Assembly: GCF_014042165.1 (NCBI RefSeq)
Contig: NZ_JACDZE010000001.1
Coordinates: forward strand, 1,262,595 to 1,326,594
Direction: 5' to 3'
Source: Moheibacter lacus
GTDB taxonomy: Bacteria > Bacteroidota > Bacteroidia > Flavobacteriales > Weeksellaceae
DNA: 64,000 nt
Below the pieces are notes generated by a model. It was not told the origin of the DNA and made no database searches. It saw only the letters and a program-made list of their open reading frames with translations. The position numbers and the translations under genes were made by a program. Positions 1 to 9,180 of the stretch are shown here, in pieces (position 1 is the first letter of the stretch; each line of letters starts with the position of its first letter).

Positions 1-2
1 GC

Positions 3-1406
3 GAGAATTTAGGAATGTCCAATACTTTGTTGTGGATTGGATTAGGGGTTATCATATTTGGAAATGGTTTTTTTAAGCCAAACATATCTTCCATGGTGGG
101 AAGTTTGTATCCGAAACAAGAAAAAAGCAAATTGGATTCGGCATTTACCATTTTCTATATGGGAATCAACATCGGGGCATTTTTAGGTCAATTCATCTGT
201 CCGTTTTTGGGGGATGTAAAAGTAGATGGTGTTCGAGATATATTTGCTTTTAAATGGGGATTCTTGGCAGCATCTATTGCCATGGTCATCGGAACTTTGA
301 CTTTTGTTTTATTGAAAAATAGATATGTTGTAACACCGGAAGGAAGAGCAATTGGTGGTTTGCCTAAAAACAATACAAAAGATGATTTCGAAGAAGGAGA
401 AGCTACTTCTGCCAAATTTACTGCTAAATCTTTAGGGATTGTTGTCGCGCTATTTGTAGGGTTATTTTTTATTTTCCAATATTTATTGGTTGACAAAATC
501 GGATTTACCGGAATGGATGCAGCCGGGATGATCAAAGGTGTGATTTATCCGATTATTTATGCGTCGGGGATTTCATTGGCAGTGTTGATAGTTTCTGATT
601 CGGCTTTGACCAAAATAGAACGCGACCGAATTTTCGTTATTTATATCATTTCCTTTTTCGTCATCTTTTTCTGGGCCGCTTTTGAACAAGCAGGATCGTC
701 CTTGACCTTCATTGCAGACAACCAAACCGACCGAAATATTTTTGGTTGGGAAATGCCACCGTCCATGGTGCAAATTTTTAATGGAATGTTTGTCGTGCTT
801 TTGGCAGTTCCATTCAGTATGTTGTGGGACAAATTGAGAGCAAAAGGAAAAGAACCGGTTTCACCATTCAAACAAGCCATCGGTTTGGCAGTGATGGCAT
901 TGAGTTATTTTATCATTGCGTATAACGTAAAAGATTTAGGAAGCTCGGGCATGTTGGCGATAAAATGGTTGATTTTATTGTATTTCATCCAAACTTGTGG
1001 AGAATTATGTTTGTCTCCGATTGGATTATCCTTGGTAGGAAAACTTTCTCCGAAACGTTTTTCGTCTTTGTTGTATGGCGTGTTCTTTATTTCAAATGCA
1101 GCCGGATATGCATTGGCAGGAACATTGGGAGCATTATTACCGGCGACGGGAGATAAATTCCAAAAGGCAAGCGAATTGGGAATTAATTTACAAGGGGTTT
1201 TGGACAAATCAGTTGCTTTGACACCTCAAATGGAAAAGGTTTTGACCGATAATCAGTTGCCGACACATAATCCGGTTTTCGCCGGATTTGAAATCGGGAA
1301 TTTATTTGAATTCTTTATGGTTTTTGTGGTTTTATGTGGAATCGCGGCGGTAATCCTTGCTGCCATCACCCCATTTTTGAAAAAAATGATGCACGGAGTG
1401 AGATAA
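3..1406 (+). CDS. POT-family proton-dependent oligopeptide transporter (5'-truncated)
   Basis: Inner-membrane symporter of the POT/PTR2 branch of the major facilitator superfamily, expected to import di- and tripeptides with protons. The frame is open to the window edge, so the N-terminal helices with the ExxERF motif are missing; the first ATG (15) is internal. Visible family marks are GNGFFKPNISSMVG near the start, FFWAAFEQAGSSL mid-protein and GELCLSPIGLS late, with many hydrophobic segments and the usual end KKMMHG. It is the first of four tandem POT genes and most resembles the fourth. Substrate is inferred from the family only. Confidence 0.93.
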   Translation, partial: ENLGMSNTLLWIGLGVIIFGNGFFKPNISSMVGSLYPKQEKSKLDSAFTIFYMGINIGAFLGQFICPFLGDVKVDGVRDIFAFKWGFLAASIAMVIGTLTFVLLKNRYVVTPEGRAIGGLPKNNTKDDFEEGEATSAKFTAKSLGIVVALFVGLFFIFQYLLVDKIGFTGMDAAGMIKGVIYPIIYASGISLAVLIVSDSALTKIERDRIFVIYIISFFVIFFWAAFEQAGSSLTFIADNQTDRNIFGWEMPPSMVQIFNGMFVVLLAVPFSMLWDKLRAKGKEPVSPFKQAIGLAVMALSYFIIAYNVKDLGSSGMLAIKWLILLYFIQTCGELCLSPIGLSLVGKLSPKRFSSLLYGVFFISNAAGYALAGTLGALLPATGDKFQKASELGINLQGVLDKSVALTPQMEKVLTDNQLPTHNPVFAGFEIGNLFEFFMVFVVLCGIAAVILAAITPFLKKMMHGVR

Positions 1407-1440
1407 TTCTTGTCAAAGACCAATTAATTTATAATTTAGC

Positions 1441-1470
1441 GAGGATGTTTTGAAAAAGGCATCCTCTTTT
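1441..1470 (+). terminator. Rho-independent terminator after the first POT gene
   Basis: GAGGATG (1441-1447) pairs perfectly with CATCCTC (1460-1466) and is followed by TTTTAT. It lies just before a -7-like box (TATATTTA, about 1469) for the next gene. Confidence 0.75.
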
Positions 1471-1480
1471 ATATTTATAC

Positions 1481-2989
1481 ATGAACACACTTGAACAAAT
1501 CCAGAATTTTAAGGGTAAATACCCTAAACAAATCTGGTCTTTATTTTTCTCCGAAATGTGGGAACGCTTCTGTTTTTACGGAATGCGCGGGATGTTGGTT
1601 TTCTTTATGATCGACCAATTAAATTTTGAAGAAACAGCAGCAAATCTTCAATACGGAGCAACGCAAGCCTTTGTTTATGCCTTTACTTTTGTAGGCGGAC
1701 TTTTTGCCGATAAAATCCTCGGATTCCGGAAATCGCTCTTCTGGGGCGGAATTTTGATGATCGTAGGAAGTTTGATTCTGGCCACAGATCCTCATCAGTT
1801 TTTCTTTTTGGGAATCGCATTTACCGTCGTTGGTACTGGATTTTTCAAACCGAATATTTCCACCATGGTCGGAAAATTATACAAATCGGACGATTCTCGT
1901 CGAGACGCCGGATTTTCGCTTTTTTATGCCGGAATCAATTTAGGTGCGCTTTTGGGTGGATATCTTTGTATTGCCATAGGGAAAGGTGAAATGCTCTCAT
2001 CGGTGATTGCTGAAGGAGCAAGGTGGAATGTAGCTTTTGGATTGGCAGCCATCGTAATGGTCATCAGTCTGATTAATTTTGTTTTCACTCAAAGAAGTTT
2101 AGGTCCGATTGGTTTACAGCCTCAAATGATGAGATTAGACGGTACATACTATCCAATTGAAAAATGGAAAGAATACGGGGTGTATATTTTATCGTTGGTA
2201 TTTGTGCCGTTGATTATGGTTATGGTAGCCAAAACGGAGTATACTGATTATTTCATGTGGACCATAGGGCCACTGGTTTTAATCTATTTGTTTTATGAAA
2301 TGTCCAAAGTGAATGCGGCTGAAAGAAAAAAACTCTGGGCAGCTTTGATTTTCATCCTATTTTCTATTTTGTTCTGGGGAATTTATGAGCAAAGTGGAGG
2401 TTCACTGAGCATTTTTGCCGCCAAAAATCTGAACAAAGATTTATTTGGATTGGATCCAAATGGCGTCAATAATTCGGCCGGAGCATTTTTCATCATTTTT
2501 CTGGCACCTTTGATCGGATTGCTGTGGATTTGGTTGAGTAAAAGAAAAATTGAACCCAATACCGTCATCAAATTCGGATTGGGATTTATATTCCTAGGAT
2601 TGGGCTATTATGTTTTATTTGCCACAAGATTATTTGCAGATTTACAGGGAGTTACATCTTTAAATATTTTCACGATTGCCTTATTGGTGATAACATTGGG
2701 AGAACTTTGTCTTTCCCCAATCGGTCTTTCCATCATGACTAAATTGTCCACCGAAAAATTACAGGGAATGATGATGGGGCTTTGGTTTCTGGCCAGTGCT
2801 TATGGCCAATATGTAGCCGGAATCATCGGAGCAAATTTGGCTACCGCCAAAGAGGGCTCCACCAATTATGATGCTTTAATCGCTTATACAGACGGCTATA
2901 AACAATTGGGAATTTACGCTGTCATAGCCGGTGTATTACTGATTCTCATTTCCCCAATCGTAAAAAAATTAATGCAAGACGTTAAATAA
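1481..2989 (+). CDS. POT-family peptide:proton symporter, copy 2
   Basis: A complete POT transporter of 502 residues, the normal size for the family. It shows the proton-coupling motif EMWERFCFYGMRGML near residue 25, GTGFFKPNISTMVG near 125, FFWG-like IYEQSGGSLSIFA near 300 and GELCLSPIGLS near 405. About fourteen hydrophobic helices are visible, and the soluble loops are short. The ATG at 1481 places the ExxERF helix at its usual distance from the N terminus. Hairpins flank it on both sides, so it may be transcribed alone. Peptide specificity cannot be read from the sequence. Confidence 0.94.
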   Translation: MNTLEQIQNFKGKYPKQIWSLFFSEMWERFCFYGMRGMLVFFMIDQLNFEETAANLQYGATQAFVYAFTFVGGLFADKILGFRKSLFWGGILMIVGSLILATDPHQFFFLGIAFTVVGTGFFKPNISTMVGKLYKSDDSRRDAGFSLFYAGINLGALLGGYLCIAIGKGEMLSSVIAEGARWNVAFGLAAIVMVISLINFVFTQRSLGPIGLQPQMMRLDGTYYPIEKWKEYGVYILSLVFVPLIMVMVAKTEYTDYFMWTIGPLVLIYLFYEMSKVNAAERKKLWAALIFILFSILFWGIYEQSGGSLSIFAAKNLNKDLFGLDPNGVNNSAGAFFIIFLAPLIGLLWIWLSKRKIEPNTVIKFGLGFIFLGLGYYVLFATRLFADLQGVTSLNIFTIALLVITLGELCLSPIGLSIMTKLSTEKLQGMMMGLWFLASAYGQYVAGIIGANLATAKEGSTNYDALIAYTDGYKQLGIYAVIAGVLLILISPIVKKLMQDVK

Positions 2990-2999
2990 ATAATCGTTC

Positions 3000-3052
3000 A
3001 ACCTTGTCAAGGTAATTCTTCATTACGAAAATAACCTTGACAAGGTTTTTTT
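3000..3052 (+). terminator. Strong terminator between POT copies 2 and 3
   Basis: A 14-bp perfect stem (3000-3013 with 3034-3047) is followed by a T-run to 3052. Each arm (ACCTTGTCAAGGT / ACCTTGACAAGGT) is itself nearly palindromic. Confidence 0.85.
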
Positions 3053-3067
3053 ATAATATTATACACT

Positions 3068-4717
3068 ATGACAGAAAACAACAAAACCTTCTTCCAAACC
3101 ATCGGATCGCTGAATAAAAACTTTTGGATTGCCAGTAATATGGAGCTCTTTGAAAGATGGGCTTGGTATGGAATGTTCAATATTTTAGGATTGTATTTGG
3201 TAGGTTCTACTGATGATGGAGGACTCGGTTTCAACCATATTCAGAAAGGAAGCATCATGGGAAATATCACAGCAATTCTTTATTTGTTGCCTGTGTTTTT
3301 TGGTGTGATTGCAGACCGAATTGGTTATAAATTATCCTTAACCATTGCCTACATCATCATGATTGCAGGCTATTATCTCATGGGTGAAGTCAATACCTAC
3401 TGGAGTGTTTACATGATTTTTCTTTTTGTGGCAATAGGTGCTGCATTTTTCAAACCTGTGGCTTCGGCAATTGTCGCAAGAAATACAGACGAATCGACCG
3501 GAACGCTCGGATTTGGGATTTTCTATATGATGGTAAACATCGGTGGTTTTGTAGGTCCATTTATGTCATCTACGTTGCGAAACGCTTATGGATACAAAAT
3601 CATCTTTATACAAGCCGCAATCGTGATCGGAATCAATTTGCTGATTTTATTGTTTTTCTACAAAGAACCAAAGGTAGAACGTCCAAAAGATTCGATTGGG
3701 AAAGCGATTGGAGATTCTTTGAAAGGAATTTTTGAAGCCTTAAAAGACATCCGATTAAGCATTTTATTGTTGTTGATGATTTGTTTCTGGGTGATGTTCA
3801 ATCAATTGTTCTACACCTTGCCTAACTTTATTGATGATTGGGTGGATTCAAGTGCGATCAGTCATTGGATCATCGAAAATGTTCCCTTTCTGAAACAATC
3901 CTTTGTAGACAAAGATACTGGATTGATCAAACCGGAACAATTCTCCAATTTGGATGCTTTGATGATCATCATGTTACAAATTCCGATTTCCTATTTCGTC
4001 ACCAAAATGCGTCATATCAATGCCGTAATTCGCGGTGCAATTGTAGCGACAATTGGTGTTGGATTGACTTTTTATACGCATAGTGTTTGGTTTACAATTT
4101 TAGGAACGATGATTTTTGCCATCGGAGAAATGATGTCAAGCCCTACAGTTTCTTCGTTTATCGCCTTGATTACGCCAAAAGGAAAAGAAGGATTGTACCA
4201 AGGAACGTATTTTTTACCAGTTGCAGCGGGTAATTTCTTTACCGGATTCATCGCCGGAAATTTATACCAATCTTGGTCAGACAAACTCTCCTTATTGCAA
4301 AAAGAAATGGGAAAACGCAATATCGAAATGCCGGAAGTGGTCACCCATGAACAATTCATAGAATCAGGTTCAAAAGCGCTGAAAATGCCGATTTCGGATT
4401 TTGAGAGACAATTTGATCTGAAAGCAGAAAAAGTGGATTGGGCAACGGTGGAAACTTCTTTCCGTGAATTTGCCACCACAAAAGGTGTCGATATTTCCAA
4501 CGTTCATTTGCCATTTTCCAAAAACGAATATTTCGCATTGGCGGAACAGAAATTGGGAATGGATCATTGGCAGATGGTTGAAATGCTTTGGAATACGTAT
4601 AATCCCAATAAAATCTGGTACGTCATCGTCGGAATCGGATTGTTTTCTATCGTGACTTTGTGGATTTATGACCGAATGATCATTCGTCCTAGAGAAAAAA
4701 ATATGAAAGAGATTTAA
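3068..4717 (+). CDS. Divergent POT-like MFS transporter, copy 3
   Basis: A 549-residue transporter clearly related to the POT family but divergent. The first-helix motif reads MELFERWAWYGMFN, so the ExxER core is kept while the aromatic part differs from copies 2 and 4. The usual GTGFFKPN is replaced by GAAFFKPVASAIVA. The GELCLSP signature is replaced by GEMMSSPTVSSFI. A hydrophilic, charged stretch of roughly 100 residues (about 405-510) lies between the last two helices and has no counterpart in the neighbouring copies. Membrane topology is otherwise MFS-like. The substrate may not be the same as that of its neighbours. Confidence 0.88.
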   Translation: MTENNKTFFQTIGSLNKNFWIASNMELFERWAWYGMFNILGLYLVGSTDDGGLGFNHIQKGSIMGNITAILYLLPVFFGVIADRIGYKLSLTIAYIIMIAGYYLMGEVNTYWSVYMIFLFVAIGAAFFKPVASAIVARNTDESTGTLGFGIFYMMVNIGGFVGPFMSSTLRNAYGYKIIFIQAAIVIGINLLILLFFYKEPKVERPKDSIGKAIGDSLKGIFEALKDIRLSILLLLMICFWVMFNQLFYTLPNFIDDWVDSSAISHWIIENVPFLKQSFVDKDTGLIKPEQFSNLDALMIIMLQIPISYFVTKMRHINAVIRGAIVATIGVGLTFYTHSVWFTILGTMIFAIGEMMSSPTVSSFIALITPKGKEGLYQGTYFLPVAAGNFFTGFIAGNLYQSWSDKLSLLQKEMGKRNIEMPEVVTHEQFIESGSKALKMPISDFERQFDLKAEKVDWATVETSFREFATTKGVDISNVHLPFSKNEYFALAEQKLGMDHWQMVEMLWNTYNPNKIWYVIVGIGLFSIVTLWIYDRMIIRPREKNMKEI

Positions 4718-4742
4718 ATCTAAATTTTAAATAAAATGAATT

Positions 4743-4778
4743 ACAGCCTGCATAGATTTCTTTGCAGGCTGTTTCATT
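4743..4778 (+). terminator. Hairpin after POT copy 3
   Basis: ACAGCCTGCA (4743-4752) pairs with TGCAGGCTGT (4763-4772), a 10-bp perfect stem followed by TTCATTT. It lies upstream of the chosen start of the next gene and inside the longest open frame of that gene, which argues against a start at 4762. Confidence 0.8.
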
Positions 4779-4818
4779 TAAAAAAATCTTAGTACTTTGC
4801 GAGCTCTTAAAAAATATT

Positions 4819-6612
4819 ATGCAGCAAACAGCTACAACTTCAGATTCTTTTTTTAATAGCAAAGTCTTTGGACATCCATCTGGATTATTTGTTTTGTTTT
4901 TCACTGAAATGTGGGAAAGATTTTCCTTTTATGGAATGCGTGTTTTATTGATCCAATTCTTAACCGCAGCTGTTCTGGGGCAGAATCCGGGTTGGGGTTG
5001 GTCGGCTGAAAATGCAGCTGCACTGTACGGAACATACGCCATGTTGTTGTACATCACACCGATTTTTGGAGGGATGATTGCCGATAAATACATCGGTTAT
5101 CGCTGGGCGGTTGTAGTAGGAGCAGCTATCATGACGTTGGGCCATGCATTTATGGCATTGGATACACCGTTGTTTCTTTATTTAGGGTTGGGTTCTTTGG
5201 TCATCGGGACAGGATTTTTTAAGCCTAATATGACTTCGATTTTATCTGAAATGTATAAGAAATTCCCTGAAAAGAAAGATGGTGCATACACAATTTTCTA
5301 TATGGGAGTAAATGCCGGAGCCTTTTTTGGGATGATGCTTTGTGGTTATTTGGCAGAGAAAATAGGATGGCACTGGGGATTTGGTTTAGCCGGGATTTTC
5401 ATGTTTTTGGGAACTTTACAATTTTGGTTAGCGAAACCTTTGTTTGGTTCAATTGGAGATATTCCTTCAAAAAGAGAAAAAGAAGATTTAGGAAGTGATG
5501 AAATCGAAACTATCGGAGGCGTTCCAACTCCTAAATCTACTTCGACACCGGCCGATAAATTGAATCCTTTTACGGTTTTTGATTATATCATGATTGCCAT
5601 TACAATTTGTTTGGGATTGGGTTATGCTTTCAATGATCCACTTTCAAAAATCGGAGGAATCAATCTTTTTCCATTTAGCATTGGCAATGTTGCGGGTCAA
5701 AATGTAATGGCACTTTTAGCACTGGTCATGTTTTTAACGGTGGTCGTAAAAAGATTGATGAATTATACAAAAGTGGTGCGTGATCGGATGATTGCAGTGA
5801 TCATTTTCGCTTTTTTTGTGGTTTTCTTTTGGATGTCTTTTGAGCAAGGTGCTTCTTCACTTGTGATTTTTGCCAGAGATAATATTGACAGAAGTCTAGA
5901 AGGGACTACGCAGACGATTTTTAACATAGTCAATACGTTATTGACCATCGTTCCATTATTGGTGATTTCTTATGTTTTGTACTTATTAGGAAAACAAACT
6001 TGGAAGAAAATTCCGGTATCCAATATCGTCTTGATCATTTGTTTTTTAGGCGTTTGGGGAATTGCGATTTGGATGTTGAACAGAGAATTACGCGCTGAAT
6101 CTTCTGAAATTACCGTGTCTTTTTTCAGTACATTAAATTCGTTTTTTATCATCACTTTAGGTTCATCAGTATCAAGAATTTGGGATAGTAAATACAATCC
6201 ACCTGCAGCTGTAAAATATGGTTTGGGTCTGATCATTATGGCGATTGGGTTTGGATTTTTATTTTTAGGAACTAATGGTGTAGCAGATGGTGTAAGGATC
6301 AGTTTCATTTGGCTAGTTTTGGCATATTTATTCCATACGCTTGGCGAACTTTGTTTATCACCTGTTGGCCTTTCTTATGTGAGTAAATTGGTGCCGGCAA
6401 GGATGATCGCTTTTATGTTTGGGATGTGGTATCTCGCCATTGCAATTGGTCAGAAATTAGCAGCCATTTTAGGAGGAGAAATTGAAAATATCACCAAAGA
6501 ATATTCACTTTCGACCTTTTTCTTGATCTTTACCATCGTTCCGATTATCGCTGGACTTTTAGTCATGGCTTTACATCCGGTATTGAAAAAATTAATGCAC
6601 GGAATCAAATAA
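4819..6612 (+). CDS. POT-family peptide:proton symporter, copy 4
   Basis: A POT transporter of about 597 residues from the ATG at 4819. The frame stays open upstream to 4762, but that part lies inside the terminator hairpin, and the 4819 start gives a normal N terminus (MQQTATTSD). Motifs are EMWERFSFYGMRVLL, GTGFFKPNMTSILSEM, FFWMSFEQGASSLV and GELCLSPVGLSYVSK. A charged loop around residues 215-245 and extra helices between the two bundles account for the greater length. It closes the four-gene POT array and resembles the truncated first copy at the C terminus (LKKLMHGIK versus LKKMMHGVR). Confidence 0.93.
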   Translation: MQQTATTSDSFFNSKVFGHPSGLFVLFFTEMWERFSFYGMRVLLIQFLTAAVLGQNPGWGWSAENAAALYGTYAMLLYITPIFGGMIADKYIGYRWAVVVGAAIMTLGHAFMALDTPLFLYLGLGSLVIGTGFFKPNMTSILSEMYKKFPEKKDGAYTIFYMGVNAGAFFGMMLCGYLAEKIGWHWGFGLAGIFMFLGTLQFWLAKPLFGSIGDIPSKREKEDLGSDEIETIGGVPTPKSTSTPADKLNPFTVFDYIMIAITICLGLGYAFNDPLSKIGGINLFPFSIGNVAGQNVMALLALVMFLTVVVKRLMNYTKVVRDRMIAVIIFAFFVVFFWMSFEQGASSLVIFARDNIDRSLEGTTQTIFNIVNTLLTIVPLLVISYVLYLLGKQTWKKIPVSNIVLIICFLGVWGIAIWMLNRELRAESSEITVSFFSTLNSFFIITLGSSVSRIWDSKYNPPAAVKYGLGLIIMAIGFGFLFLGTNGVADGVRISFIWLVLAYLFHTLGELCLSPVGLSYVSKLVPARMIAFMFGMWYLAIAIGQKLAAILGGEIENITKEYSLSTFFLIFTIVPIIAGLLVMALHPVLKKLMHGIK

Positions 6613-6661
6613 GTTGTAGCTTTGTTATACCAATTTAGGAATGAATGCGTTCAATATCAAT

Positions 6662-7123
6662 ATGAAAAAGTACGTTTATATCAGTCTGTTTTTTATCTCA
6701 CTTTCGCTTTCAGCCCAGGATATCAACTGGATGTCGCTGGAAGAGGCCGAAGTTGAAATGAAAAATTCGCCCGAAAAACCATTGTTCATTGATTTTTATA
6801 CCGATTGGTGCGGTTGGTGCAAAAAAATGGACGCTTCTACTTTTAAAGAAGGTGAAGTCGTGCAACATATCAATGAAAATTATATTCCGGTGAAATTTGA
6901 TGCGGAGATGAAAAACGATGTGAAATTCAGAGGAAAAACCTACAAATATGTCAAACCCCAAACCGGCGGTCGCGGCGTGCATTCCTTTGCGTATTTTTCA
7001 CTTAGAGGAAAACTATCCTATCCTGCCTATGCGGTGATCAATCAGGAAGGACGTTTGGAGAAATTATTATTAGGCTTCATGCCAAAATCCCAATTGCTCG
7101 AAAATCTTAATCAAACCCAATAA
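6662..7123 (+). CDS. Exported thioredoxin-fold protein (CGWC)
   Basis: A 153-residue protein with a cleavable signal peptide (MKKYVYISLFFISLSLSAQ) and a thioredoxin-like domain. The redox motif WCGWCKKMD places the cysteines at residues 50 and 53, as in the Thioredoxin_7/DsbD-gamma type. It probably works as a periplasmic disulfide reductase or isomerase. An in-frame ATG seven codons upstream (6641) exists, but 6662 gives a proper signal peptide. Its last 17 nt overlap the convergent comEC gene. The partner protein is unknown. Confidence 0.85.
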   Translation: MKKYVYISLFFISLSLSAQDINWMSLEEAEVEMKNSPEKPLFIDFYTDWCGWCKKMDASTFKEGEVVQHINENYIPVKFDAEMKNDVKFRGKTYKYVKPQTGGRGVHSFAYFSLRGKLSYPAYAVINQEGRLEKLLLGFMPKSQLLENLNQTQ

Positions 7124-9095
7124 TTCGGGCGCCTTTTTCACGGGTTTTCCAAATGGGAATTTCTACATCTTTTAAGTGATTTGGATAATTGCTTCCGTCG
7201 ATGATGATTTCGGTTTTAGATGAAATGGAATCCAAATTTATTTCCGAATTGTTTTGAATCAACACATAATCAGCGTGAATGGTTCTATGGACGAATTCTC
7301 CATGGGTTAAAACCAAATGTTTTTCTTCGAAATAAATGGAATGATTTGATTTATAATAATTTGAATGATGACTTTTTTCTAAATCTCTAAGTTCAACTTT
7401 CCGAATTCCTTCGTTGATTACATAAGGTTTCACCAAGTATTTTTTCAAATTGACCGAATCTGAAATATTTTGAACATACACATCCAACTGAAATCCATCC
7501 CGAACGCCAACTACCGAATTTCTGGTTTGATGAAATACGATGATTTCTTTTTTCTTCTCGAATTGATACGAACGAATCATTCGCTGGACTTGAAAAATTA
7601 GAATGACAGAAAGCCCTGTAATTATCCATTTGAAATTTGGTTTCTTCCAAATAATTTTAATCAAAATGATGCCAACCAAAATCAGAAGTACTTCGAAAGA
7701 ATTGAATGAAATATTCTCAAAAACAAAAGCATCAAAACTTGATAGCCAAGCAATATATTCATTGCAAAACGCAATAAATCCGTTAAAAAGATGGATGAAA
7801 AAGTTGAATTTGATGCCAAATTCGACCAAAAGCAAAGCAAACATCCCACCCCAAATCATTGCATAAGATGCCAAAATCATCACAAGATTTCCTGCGAGAA
7901 ATAGACCGGAAGTTTGGTGAAAATAATAAGCCGCAAATGGAAATGTTCCCAATTGTGCCGAGATGCTTGTGCCCAGAAAGGATACGAAATATTGGGAGAA
8001 TTTGGATTTAGGGCGAAATATTTTTTGATAAATCGGGTGCAGATAAACGATAAAGAAAACGGCAGAAAAGCTGAGTTGAAAACCGATGTCAAACAGGAAA
8101 TTGGGATTGATCAACAATAGAATCATCGCAGAAACCGCTAACGTATGGTAAACATTGGGTTTTCGTCTGAAGGTAATTGTGATATAATACACCGAAATCA
8201 TTACAGCCGAGCGCAAAACTGGAGGTTGAAATCCCACAAAAACCACAAAACTCCAGATAAGCGTTAAGCTCAAAAGGATGCGAATCGTCTTTCCGTTTCG
8301 CAAATAAATCAAAGGATAGAGTAAAATCATGAAAATGGAAAATACCATCATCACATGCAGTCCCGAAATCGAAAGGATATGAACTACGCCGGCTTTTCGG
8401 TAATTTTCTTCGGTTTGTGGATTCATTTCTGTACGGTCGCCGAGTAACATGGCGCCGATGAGGTCAGCAGAAGATTTGGAATAACCGGAATCCAATAACT
8501 TTTGGTAAATCCTTCGTTTGTATTTGGCAAATTGGAAATAAGCGGATTTAGAATTGGTTTGATGAAAAATAGTATCTGAAAATATCGTGTAGTGAATATT
8601 TTGCCTCCGCAACCATTTGGCATAATCAAATTGATGAGGATTGAGCGGCTTTTGCGTTGGAAGAATTTTGGTTTTCAGCCAGATTTCATCCCCAGGATAT
8701 ATTTCTTGATTTTCTTTTTTCCAATACAGCAAAGCAAAATTGGAAGTTGAAGTAGAGTCGATTTGAAGGATTTCAGCTTTGTATTTTCTAAATTTTGCAG
8801 AAGGTTTGTAGATTTCTTTGATTTTGAGTTGAATGAACAGTTCTTTGTCCAGTTGGGTTAGATTTAGACCGGAAAAAGAATTGAATTGAGAAGAATAGAA
8901 AAATCCAATTGCAATAAAAATGAAGAAAACCGCAAGTATTTTGTGTCTAAACCAAAAACCTAAACCACAGAAAAGGATGATGCCGATCAGACTCCATTTG
9001 AGTGCAATGGATAATTTGGAATCGAAAAAGAAATCGACTATGAAAATTCCGAGCATCAGCCCGAAAACTGGAGCGATGAAAGGTTGGTTTTTCAT
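7107..9095 (-). CDS. comEC: ComEC/Rec2-family DNA-uptake channel protein
   Basis: A 662-residue polytopic membrane protein. The N-terminal third carries three helices and an OB-fold-like soluble segment; then comes the competence domain with SISGLHV near residue 238 and RSAVMIS near 300, followed by about eight helices. In model bacteria ComEC carries single-stranded DNA across the inner membrane during transformation. The C terminus (about 520-662) is soluble but has no HxHxDH metallo-beta-lactamase motif, which is usual for Bacteroidota ComEC. It stands alone, convergent with the thioredoxin gene. Whether the cell is competent cannot be told. Confidence 0.9.
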   Translation of the reverse strand: MKNQPFIAPVFGLMLGIFIVDFFFDSKLSIALKWSLIGIILFCGLGFWFRHKILAVFFIFIAIGFFYSSQFNSFSGLNLTQLDKELFIQLKIKEIYKPSAKFRKYKAEILQIDSTSTSNFALLYWKKENQEIYPGDEIWLKTKILPTQKPLNPHQFDYAKWLRRQNIHYTIFSDTIFHQTNSKSAYFQFAKYKRRIYQKLLDSGYSKSSADLIGAMLLGDRTEMNPQTEENYRKAGVVHILSISGLHVMMVFSIFMILLYPLIYLRNGKTIRILLSLTLIWSFVVFVGFQPPVLRSAVMISVYYITITFRRKPNVYHTLAVSAMILLLINPNFLFDIGFQLSFSAVFFIVYLHPIYQKIFRPKSKFSQYFVSFLGTSISAQLGTFPFAAYYFHQTSGLFLAGNLVMILASYAMIWGGMFALLLVEFGIKFNFFIHLFNGFIAFCNEYIAWLSSFDAFVFENISFNSFEVLLILVGIILIKIIWKKPNFKWIITGLSVILIFQVQRMIRSYQFEKKKEIIVFHQTRNSVVGVRDGFQLDVYVQNISDSVNLKKYLVKPYVINEGIRKVELRDLEKSHHSNYYKSNHSIYFEEKHLVLTHGEFVHRTIHADYVLIQNNSEINLDSISSKTEIIIDGSNYPNHLKDVEIPIWKTREKGARIIGFD

Positions 9096-9129
9096 TTCAA
9101 TGGGTTAGGTGTACTAAATGTACAAAAAA

Positions 9130-9154
9130 AACGCCTCGACTAAGCCGAGACGTT
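9130..9154 (-). terminator. Terminator downstream of the SGNH lipoprotein gene
   Basis: On the minus strand AACGTCTCG pairs with CGAGGCGTT (one G-U pair) around a 7-nt loop and is followed by seven T residues. Confidence 0.8.
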
Positions 9155-9180
9155 TTTGAATATAAGATTTACAACTATCT

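Noticed and set aside
4072-4500. Minus-strand frame of 142 codons
   Set aside because: Shadow of POT copy 3; no start signal or family resemblance.
4762-4818. N-terminal extension of POT copy 4
   Set aside because: It is encoded by a terminator hairpin; ATG 4819 gives a normal POT N terminus.
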